A DNA stretch of 64,000 nucleotides from Macrostomum hystrix (taxonomy: Eukaryota; Platyhelminthes; Macrostomidae), in assembly GCA_950097015.1 (NCBI GenBank), contig CATNEN010000001.1:18604501-18668500 (forward strand), read 5' to 3'. Made by a program: the position numbers and the translations under genes. The notes under the pieces were generated by a model, which did no database searches, was not told the DNA's origin, and saw only the letters and a program-made list of their open reading frames with translations. Positions within the stretch are counted from its first letter, which is position 1. Every line of letters begins with the position of its first letter. Positions 55,966 through 64,000 of this stretch are shown piece after piece.

Positions 55966-56828
55966 TAGACAGGCAGGCTATATTAGCTTATGAAATGGAC
56001 TGTATATATAGATTATAGAGCTATGGACATTTGATTTTATATTTAATAAATTATATGTAAAAGCCTTGGTTACTTATGCATATAGACATTGCAATGGCAT
56101 TGGAATAATTTATGGTTATTTATTTAAGCCTTTGACTATAGCTATAAGCCTAGTATGTGATAGTAAGCTAGCTGAATTATTCATTTACAAGTCAATACAT
56201 AGAAGTAATTATAAATTTAGGGGATCAGGTACATCAACAATTTAAATTGGGCCTAAATCCAAAAAGAAAGCTAATAGGCCTAGCTAATATTAGGCCTAAT
56301 ATTAATACTTGCCCATTTAAGACAGCTAGAAATACAATTTTAGTTCAAAAAATACTATACAGGCATGCAGCTAAACTAGTTCTAGCCTTTTTATTAACTA
56401 ACTGACAGTTTTGTTCAAGCCAATTATCGATTCTATTGTGCACCATTGGACCACTAAATAGATATCATAAAGGATTACAATAATGCAGTAGAGAGCTTCT
56501 CTTCTATCTTGAATTGTCAAGAGTCTTTTTGGCATTTAGAATAGATTCTCACATTTAAATACTGTACAAATTAAAATACTACTACTAAAAATACATTTAT
56601 ATATAGCTAATTGCTATATAACTACTTGCTATATAACTAATACTAAGCGTCTATTTCTGCAGTGTAGCGTAGATCCTCCCTATTAAATTGGACTATCGAG
56701 CCTAATTAAACTGAAAGAGCATGCTCTTAGAACACGGAGCATGCGCCGAGTAGCCTATGATGCGCTCCTCGTGCATGCTCCGAAATCGTTTCTTAGGCTG
56801 ACTACCGTGTCAACACGGGTGAAAATTT
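55966..56828 (-). repeat. Right terminal inverted repeat, nonarray part
   Basis: Reverse complement of 38734-39600 with a few mismatches, ending at the outer transposon border followed by CTAG. Confidence 0.92.
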
Positions 56829-56881
56829 CTAGCTACTTAGTCACTCAAATTCTTATTTTGAAGCTATTATAAAAGCTTAAA

Positions 56882-57226
56882 ATGCAGTCCAATCGCTATA
56901 TTGTAATTTTCTCTAATAATGGTGAAATTTTAGAAGTAGATGAGACAGAGATTATGCTTGAAGAATACCAGGATTTTGACTGGGCCAGCATGGAGCCTTC
57001 GAAACTGTACTCAGCTACGAGAATTGAGGTGAGGGCAGAGTACAGTGGCGAATGGTATGACGCCGTTCTCCTCCAGGTGGTCACTGACCCAGAAGTGGAC
57101 AGCACGCCAACCGTCCTTCACCTGCGGAGAATGCGCACCATCAAGAAGAAAAGTGTGGACTCGCTGCTGAAGGCCGTTTGTCGGGTGAATGCCGGGCGCC
57201 ACCGAAGCCGATTGGGAGCCATTCAG
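56882..57226 (+). CDS. First exon of an unassigned gene, next to the transposon
   Basis: An ATG at 56882, 53 bp after the transposon end, opens 115 codons up to a donor ATTCAG|GTAGGA in phase 0. The protein piece begins with a strand-rich hydrophobic segment (YIVIFSNN), an acidic part, then IEVRAEYSGEWYDAVLLQVV, which has the look of a Tudor- or chromo-barrel strand pattern, and a basic Arg/Lys tail. No firm family. Downstream exons were not joined: the exon at 60660 needs a preceding phase-1 exon. Its promoter is probably the TATA-bearing block at 38445-38727, now 18 kb away. Confidence 0.5.
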
Positions 57227-58064
57227 GTAGGACACTACAACTTTTACTATAACAGATAGTCTGTTAATAAACAGCAGACATTTATATTAATTATCCAAGT
57301 AGACTCACTGCTTAAACCATTCACAGATCAAAGCCGCACTCATTCATTTGCTCACAGACTCACTGATTTCTGTGATTCATTTACAGACGCTCTCATTTAT
57401 TCATTTACTGACTCTGGTTCATTCACGAACAGACTTTATCCACACAAATTGAGTTTTTCAATAAGCAGAATAGCTGCCTGTGATGGCCTGGGCTGCAGAC
57501 CCTCAGTCTGCACGCCTGGCCGGGAACTTTGACTGCACAAAACTAACTGTGTCCTGTCTGCTTGCACTCAGTATGGGGGCCACTGACTGACTCATGGGCG
57601 CTGTACGCTTCTCAACTCACTGCGCACCGAGTTTCCCGTTGTACGTTCACATGCCTTCCCCTGCCACCTAACGGCCGTGGACTAGCCGGCCCCAGCTCAC
57701 GGTAAAAATTAGACGGCTAGCCCAGGTCACCTCACCGTGCCATGAGTCCGGCTAGACGAGTGCAGCTCATGAGCTCCCTGTGGGAACGTGAAGCGTGGGA
57801 ACCCCATGATGAAGCGTGGTTGGCTGGGAGGGGTTGTTTACGCGAACTTGGGAACGAACTAGACGATGGTGCCATACATCCCTATTTGAGCGGGGGACAA
57901 AGGGGAACGAGCTGTTTTTCCTCTTCCCACCAAAACTCGAATAGTAAAGAGCTCGTCGAGTCAAAACTTCAAATCTAATTCTATATACTATACTAGCTAG
58001 AATTGTTAAATAGAAACCTTTTTTATTAGCTCAAATAAGAACTGACAGGTAAGCCAAGTTTAGG
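57227..58064. other. Intron or intergenic sequence
   Basis: CTCA/TTCATT-rich short repeats (57335-57430). A 78-codon frame at 57742-57978 with no recognised motif is not called. Nothing else seen. Confidence 0.35.
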
Positions 58065-58066
58065 TG

Positions 58067-58496
58067 CCCATGTCGGTTTAATATTTTCCTATTTGTAATA
58101 ATGTATTGTAAGAGTTTGTGGCATGTCAAAATCAATCCATATTTGTTATTTGACCCATGTCAGTTTAATATTTTCGTATTTGTAATAATGTATTGTAAGA
58201 GTTTGTGGCATGTCAAAATCAATCCATATTTGTTATTTGACCCATGTCGGTTTAATATTTTCGTATTTGTAATAATGTATTGTAAGAGTTTGTGGCATGT
58301 CAAAATCAATCCATATTTGTTATTTGACCCATGTCGGTTAAATATATTTTCCTATTTGTAATAATGTATTGTAAGAGTTTGTGGCATGTCAAAATCAATC
58401 CATATTTGTTATTTGACCCATGTCAGTTTAATATTTTCGTATTTGTAATAATGTATTGTAAGAGTTTGTGGCATGTCAAAATCAATCCATATTTGT
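58067..58496 (+). repeat. Five tandem copies of an 87-bp unit
   Basis: Copies of CATGTCGGTTTAATATTTTC..AATCAATCCATATTTGTT recur with 87-bp spacing (one spacing is 89 bp). As 87 is a multiple of three, a repeated 29-codon frame stays open; this is a by-product of the period. Confidence 0.92.
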
Positions 58497-58499
58497 TAC

Positions 58500-60659
58500 T
58501 GCTGTATAATAATCTACATAGTTGGAAATTGCTGGTATTATAAATATTACTATCAATATTTATAGTAGTAATAGCTCATTAATGCTGCCTGCTAAACAAG
58601 CTTTTCATGCAGATCTAAACAGTGGCATACATTGCATAGAAATCCATTCCAGGGGTCATTACTGTCTCGGGTGTCACGGCAAGCTCATGCTGATAATTTT
58701 CGCTAATTTTTGGTGCTCAGAATTCTGTTGAGTAATTGTAATGGGGCTCCAACCCCTCAGCCACATAGATCGTCACAGCGTCACCTATCCTATATGCAGA
58801 GGATAGGCCACCCTCTCCCATTCAAATGCACGCTCTCCTATTTCCCCTGTGTTAGGCAGATTTCTGGTAACCCATACTACTAGTGTTCGGCTACTAGTAG
58901 CTAGTATGACCCCCTCGCCTACGCCATTCAGATCAAGGTGTCAAATCTTAGATAGTCCAACTCTTAATCACCCACACTGCACCCACACCTGCAGCCCGGA
59001 GAAATATGTAACATGCCCTGTGGCCTGTGACTATGACCTGTTAAGAGTGCCTTCAAGGAAGTGAATATTTCAGTCAAACCAATACAGAAAAGTTGCGACA
59101 CAGACTACTAGATGAGGAGTAGTATCAACTGTTAGCCGTTCTTACTCTGCATCTGGCGCAGGAGAAAAGGGGAATGACGGAGAGATCGGGAGAGAGAGCA
59201 GATGAAAAAAGCACTGTGGAAAGCGGCAGAATTTGAATGTAATTGAAAGTTAGAAACAGGAACAGCCTCTATTTGTCAAAGTCAGTGTGTTAAATATAAG
59301 GAAAATGCCTGACCATAGCGGGCATGTCTCCTCGAGGCTGATGTAGAGAGGAGAATCTGAGAATCACATGGAATCGAGTCCTCGTTTAATTATTGTTATT
59401 AGCATGTAGCATTAATAGAATGGGACCATATAGGGCCAAAACACCTGTTTATAAAAAATGAGGGCCATTGCATTTGAATTCACATTGAACTGTAACTTTC
59501 ACAAAAGCAATCAATATTTTTATAGATATTAACTCACACGCTCGTCCAAAGAGTCGAGCTGCAGGCTGATAGTAGCTAGCTCTGAGAGCAAAAGTATTGC
59601 AGTAACTTGAGGCTTGCCTAGAACCAGACAATGGCAATTTGACAGCATAGACCTAGTCGTCCATTAGAGTCCATAATGTTGACAAGCGAACAGTCAGGCA
59701 GCAAGCAAGGCAGGCTGGAAATGTTTGAGGAAAATGTATTAGTATCAATATTTAGTGCAAAAACTGAAAACCATGATTAAACTGTGATTACCTCTTTAAA
59801 AGTTGAAAAAACTCAAAGCTTGTGAAATGTGTGCAGCATGTGTTTTGACTAGGGCCTGTTAAGAGTACCTTCAAGGAAATGAATATATCAGTCCCACTGG
59901 TAGCTATAGAATACTTAAATAGCTGTTCCAAGACCAAAAAATTCACCATGCCCATGCTAAATAATTCCTGAAGAAAAAGTTTCAAAGTAGAACTAATTTT
60001 CAAGTTAAGAATTCGAAATTGTATTTCATGAATTTTTTATGCTTTTTCCTATTAATAGCAATGGTGACATGTTACAGTTTTGGATTTTCTAACTTGACCA
60101 TTTTGTGGCCCTATAATATGGTATTACTTGACATGCCTATAGACTCCAAAAATATATAGTTTGCCAATGAAGTGTAGGTAAATAGTTCATGTGAGTATGT
60201 GACAGACATTTGATTTACATATTGCTAAAAACTTAATTTTAGATGGGACCTACTAGCGGCAATGAATTTCTTCGAAAGAAGGGCTGTGCTATTAAGTGTT
60301 TTATATACAGTAAGATTTAAAGGAATTGGGCATTTCTGCACCTACTAACTTGGTTTTTGTTCAGAATTGTACAGCTGACTGGAAAAAGGAAAAGGGCAGC
60401 TTTCTTAGTTTCTAAAAAATGGGTGACTGCCTTAAAAACTTGGTAAATATGCTTTCATGCATAATGCTGGTTTGGGTGTTAATTTTTCATTTTATATTTA
60501 AACAGTTAATTCAGTAATGGTGTTGTTCTCTCCCCTGAGGTCAAGGGGAGATTACCTTAAGCATGGCCTCACTTTTAATTCTTGCAGTTCTGGACAAAAG
60601 CCTAGTTTAGTGGAAATCTCGTTTAAATATTTTTAATATCATATACTTCTTCATTTCAG
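58500..60659. other. AT-rich intron or intergenic DNA
   Basis: A 40-bp block CCTGTTAAGAGT(G/A)CCTTCAAGGAA occurs at about 59036 and 59847. Possible small exons at 60243-60310 and 60357-60443 have splice-like borders but their phases do not fit the exon at 60660. No gene called. Confidence 0.35.
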
Positions 60660-61795
60660 CTTGGACTTCAGCATTGCTAGAGAAGTATAGGGGTCTAAGT
60701 ATAGCAAAAAAAGAACGACTAAGAAAAGCTGCTAAAAATCGACCTCGCCCAATTAAAAGAATCATTCAGGACTTGGACAAACATAAAGAAACTTACATTG
60801 TTATTAGAATTACTGAACATGACAGAGCCATTTATCACTGTTCTAAAGATGTCACTGGCACTTTGAGTGGACAGGTCCAAGAAGCATGTAGTTCTATTGT
60901 TGATTTTATAAGAGCAGATAAGCAAGCGCAACACAGGCTTCAAAATTTGCAGCAGCTTCCTCAAACAGAAGGAAAGTTTGAAGAAATTATTAAAAAGGGT
61001 GTTGTCTACATGCGCAAAGAGCTTAGTAAAATAGCTAAGGACGCTTATGAAAGGGCAGGCAACTCTGGTGCAATTCAATGGGCACTTATGGCTTCTGATT
61101 TAGCTACAGGTCAGAAGAAAGGGCCAGGACGTTTTAGTCCCAACTTCTCTTCACCCCATAATCTTAACCAACAGCAATGTGTTGCACAATTTCAGGCAAT
61201 TTCTGATCATGGTGAAGTAAAATTTTGGTCTCATTCAGAATGGAATGAGAGAAATGTAGCACCTACAATTAGCACTGAAGGTACTCTGGCAAACCAAAAT
61301 GAAGCATTGCTTGTTGGCATGCAAGGTACTAGTGCAAATGGTAATGATTCTGCAATAGTGGCTACACAGCAAAATGACTATGCTGCTGAGGCTGAGATAA
61401 GCCTCAATGAAGAATGTAGTCAAAGTGCAGAAGCATCACAAAGTAATGTCAATGATATTACCAGTCTCAACAATACTACTTCAAATATCAATAGTATTGA
61501 AAATTTATTCCAAAATCCAGACGCTTATTTAGAAGACATTCATTTGCAGCAACTTAGAAGTTCTCAAAATCAAGTAATACATAGTCACCTAGGTCTTGCT
61601 CAGTTTTCGCAGAATTATTACCCAGGTATGTTATTGCCACATGAAATACAGATATCTGAGTCTCAAGTACCTCCTCAGGTACCTTTACAATTTTCATTAC
61701 CAAGCCTGTCACATATGACACAGCAAAGTGCTGCTGAAGAACATGTTATCTCACAACAGCCAAACAGTAGGACAGTCCATCTTTTTCCTAGATAG
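60660..61795 (+). CDS. Large terminal exon of an unassigned gene
   Basis: Begins after a strong acceptor (TTCTTCATTTCAG ending at 60659) in phase 1 and stays open for about 378 codons to TAG at 61793-61795. AATAAA follows near 61815. The first 160 residues are basic and helical (KKERLRKAAKNRPRP, RITEHDRAIYHCSKDVTGTLSGQVQ, KELSKIAKDAYERAG), possibly a DNA-binding domain. The rest is Asn/Gln/Ser-rich and disordered, as in many transcriptional regulators. I do not recognise the family. It could be the 3' end of the gene beginning at 56882, but the connecting exon is missing. Confidence 0.6.
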
Positions 61796-63660
61796 ACTAG
61801 ACTGCAAATTGTTAAATAAAACAGTTCAGTATATTGCACTTTATAGATGTGCTATTAAAATCAATGAGGATAATGTACATTGCACTCTTTAGAAGTGCTG
61901 TAAGCCTCAGTAGAAAGCTTTTTAATGTAGATTGATATAGCTATTATGTGCTGTATTCATTTTAACCACTTGCATTTAACATAGTGCTGTGAAGCTAAAG
62001 TCTTAAAAATTGACCAAAGCTCTGAATACCTTGCACTCTAAATCTATGGGCACTTCTGGAAACCTTCTCGCTTGGCAAAAATGGATAAAAATATAGGTAG
62101 GGTCAGCTGTCAACTCACTATTTAAATCTGAGATCCATATTTGCCATCTGGTGTGCCTGATAATCTTTTGTATACAGTTATTTTGCTACTATACAAGGTG
62201 ATAACCTTGTATTCTAGCATTATAAAAATGTTTACAATAGAGAGCCAATTCCAGTTAAAAATTACCAATATATATTATGTTTTACATATACCAACATATA
62301 CAAAATAATTATTTGCTTCCCTTTCTAAACAAGTAGCTATATAGTCTACTCTACTATTTGATCTTAAATTATTATTTCACTTTGCTAGTTCAATATACAC
62401 ATAAGAAAAATTGATAGGCCTACAAAGCAATGTTATAGCCTGACTATATTCCTAGAGCCATTATTTTTCCCTTTTGAATCATGTTCTACTTGCTTTTTAT
62501 TTGATATTTCTAATTTCATTCATGTTATCTTCATGTGGACAAAATTCATGAAATTATCTTGCATAATAAAAGGGTTACAAGACATTTACTTGAATTCTGA
62601 AACAATTGAAAAGTTTTTGTTTGACTAGAAGGTCTACTCAAGACTGTCTTTTTGGAGACTAAATAAGTTCATTCAAGGAATACAAAACTTGAAAAAAATA
62701 TTCAACTCTTTTTCAAACCCTGGGCAACTATATAGTTCTCATTTTTAGACTAAAAAGCCATAATTTTGAATTTATGCCTAGTTATAACATAGATATAATT
62801 AGATAGATAACATAGATAACATAGATATAATTAGATAGCAAGGAGAGGAAATTTTTAGTTATTAAATTATTAAATTTGGTCTATGAAAATAAGAGCAGCA
62901 CTGATTATAGGCATAGCTAGTTATGTCTAAATATAAATATTTATTCCATCCTTAAACTGAAGGAATTCCTCTAGCCAAATAGGGTTGTAACTGTAACATT
63001 TATTCCAATAAAAACATATAATAGCTAAATTTAGGCTAAGAAATTAGTATCTTCATATAGGACTAGCTACTTCTGTTCTGTCCTCTTCAAAAGAGACTTT
63101 AATTTTTTAAAGATTCGCATAGGGCATAGCTATAGCTATGCTATAGCAAATGTTTACAAGAAACTCACATAGATAATTCACACAAATGATATATGTGATC
63201 CTACATTAGTACTACTGTTTGTTGTATCTGACTTTCTATCTAATTTTTTATATAAAAATTCGAATTTTTTAATGCAGAAACCAAATTATTTGTCCTTCTA
63301 TGCATGATATTAGATCATTAGTATATTAAAGTGCTAAACTTTACCCAACTTTTAGAGTAAAATTAAACTTAGTAAAGTCAAAGAAAAAATTTAAGAATTT
63401 GATGAAGAAAATCAAGTATGATTATCTTAAACAATAAAGCTATTAAGTGGCAAAGTTTTGGTATTTTCTTAGAAAAGAAAAACTCTTTCATGTGTCCAAA
63501 GAGGCCAGGTAATATTTGAACTGACAAACTCACCTATAACTTACATATACTGCTATAGCTACCTCACCGTTAGTTTACTGGTACAACACTTCCTTGAATC
63601 ATGTTTGTTAATTTCCAAGAAACATAATTTGCGTGATTAACGAGTTTGGCAATACATAAT
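61796..63660. other. AT-rich intergenic DNA
   Basis: No gene, no strong repeat; only short ATAGATAACATAGATATAATTAGATAG-like microsatellite phrases near 62785-62840. Confidence 0.45.
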
Positions 63661-63665
63661 TTCAG

Positions 63666-64000
63666 GCATCAAAGAAAAAGTCGGCCGGCCGAAAGAAGGG
63701 TCGGGCCGACGCCCGGCCCTTGCGGACCCCGCCACGCCCCCCGCCCCGCCCCCCGCCAACGCCTCCGCCATCGCCGCCACCGTCCAGGCCGGCCACCAGG
63801 GCTTCATATGCCCGGGTGGCCGGTGCTCCCCCCCTGATCCCGACCCAGCCTGCCCCTGCCCCAGTCCGCCCTCTTCTCCCCGCCCAACCCAACCTTCCAG
63901 CCCGCCCCATCCCTCCTCAACCCAACCCAGGCCCACAACCCACCCTCACCACCCCTGCCCCAGTCGGCCAACCGCCCCGTCCAGCCCGCCCCATCCCTCC
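63666..64000 (+). CDS. Start of a GC-rich, proline-rich ORF1-like sequence, cut by window end
   Basis: After an acceptor-like ATTTCAG the composition changes abruptly to more than two-thirds G+C. One frame stays open for 111 codons: a basic KKKSAGRKKGRA patch, then Pro/Ala repeats and ATRASYARVAG. The SYARVA motif matches SYAKVA of the ORF1 at the left edge, so this is probably the 5' part of a related non-LTR element. The long minus-strand frames here are GC artefacts. Confidence 0.5.

Larger units (their letters stand above)
38734..56828. mobile_element. Complete KDZ-type DNA transposon, 18,095 bp
   Basis: The ends are inverted repeats: the left starts AAAATTTCACCCGTGTTGAC and the right end reads AAATTTTCACCCGTGTTGAC on the opposite strand. 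CTAG flanks both ends and may be the target duplication or, being palindromic, part of the repeat. The arms contain about 870 bp of matched nonrepetitive sequence and then long tandem arrays. The interior encodes a KDZ transposase (minus, 49023-53681) and a convergent accessory gene (plus, 43167-45265). All coding frames are intact, so the element may have moved recently. KDZ (Kyakuja, Dileera, Zisupton) transposons are known from fungi, algae and animals; assignment rests on the Cys cluster and catalytic motifs of the transposase. Confidence 0.85.

Noticed and set aside
60243-60443. Two small exons upstream of 60660
   Set aside because: Splice-like borders, but no phase combination joins them to the 60660 exon or to the 56882 exon.
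63637-63936. Gly/Arg-rich minus-strand ORFs
   Set aside because: They are the complement of the proline-rich ORF1-like frame in very GC-rich DNA.

Overview
The window is invertebrate animal DNA rather than prokaryotic DNA. Genes are split by short introns (about 90-700 bp) with GT-AG borders. TATA boxes and AATAAA signals are present, tRNA-derived SINEs are scattered through it, and two spliced genes encode animal-type domains: an ETS transcription factor and a KMT5A-like SET methyltransferase. Base composition jumps sharply between AT-rich background and GC-rich retroelements. I cannot name the species from sequence alone.

Layout. 1-4800: a GC-rich non-LTR retrotransposon (ORF1 open to the window edge; ORF2 with endonuclease, reverse transcriptase and RNase H, broken by one TAG). 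It sits inside the 3' LTR of a young Ty3/gypsy-type LTR element on the minus strand (4797-14164) that has Gag and protease but no visible reverse transcriptase or integrase. Between protease and 3' LTR, on the opposite strand, lies what looks like a complete three-exon gene with TATA box, splice sites and poly(A) signal for an 82-residue membrane-anchored protein. 15.5-17.6 kb: a decayed, repeatedly frameshifted retroelement ORF1 that contains a recognisable AlkB-type 2-oxoglutarate/Fe(II) dioxygenase domain. 19.0-20.1 kb: a single-exon gene for a cysteine-rich putative zinc-binding protein. 20.5-24 kb: short tandem repeats and a cluster of SINE fragments. 24.4 kb: a polyglutamine terminal exon. 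26.98-28.01 kb: the ETS gene (minus). 29.6-30.8 kb: a SINE followed by an 18-bp minisatellite open in several frames. 31.76-33.24 kb: the SET gene (minus), flanked by diverged direct repeats and with a cluster of heat-shock-element motifs just upstream. 34.07-36.82 kb: an intact three-exon CACTA/tnp2-like transposase gene (minus), head-to-head with a small two-exon gene (37.24-37.70 kb).

38,734-56,828 is the most remarkable feature: an apparently complete 18.1-kb DNA transposon of the KDZ (Kyakuja-Dileera-Zisupton) type. Its inverted repeats each hold about 870 bp of unique-looking sequence plus kilobases of a G-rich TAGGGGCTAG-type tandem array. Between them are a transposase gene on the minus strand (nine exons chosen in the model, about 762 codons, reading frame preserved at every junction; one further possible exon is unresolved) and a convergent five-exon accessory gene on the plus strand (337 codons, ending in an Ala/Gly/Ser/Ile/Gln pentapeptide repeat). 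A 143-bp-arm hairpin lies in an intron of the accessory gene and a SINE in an intron of the transposase gene. The element appears to have landed just downstream of the TATA box of a promoter that duplicates the one at 36.9-37.17 kb, separating that promoter from the gene starting at 56,882.

56.9-64 kb: two exons of unassigned host-like genes, an 87-bp tandem repeat, AT-rich intergenic DNA, and at 63,666 the abrupt start of another GC-rich proline-rich ORF1-like sequence running off the window.
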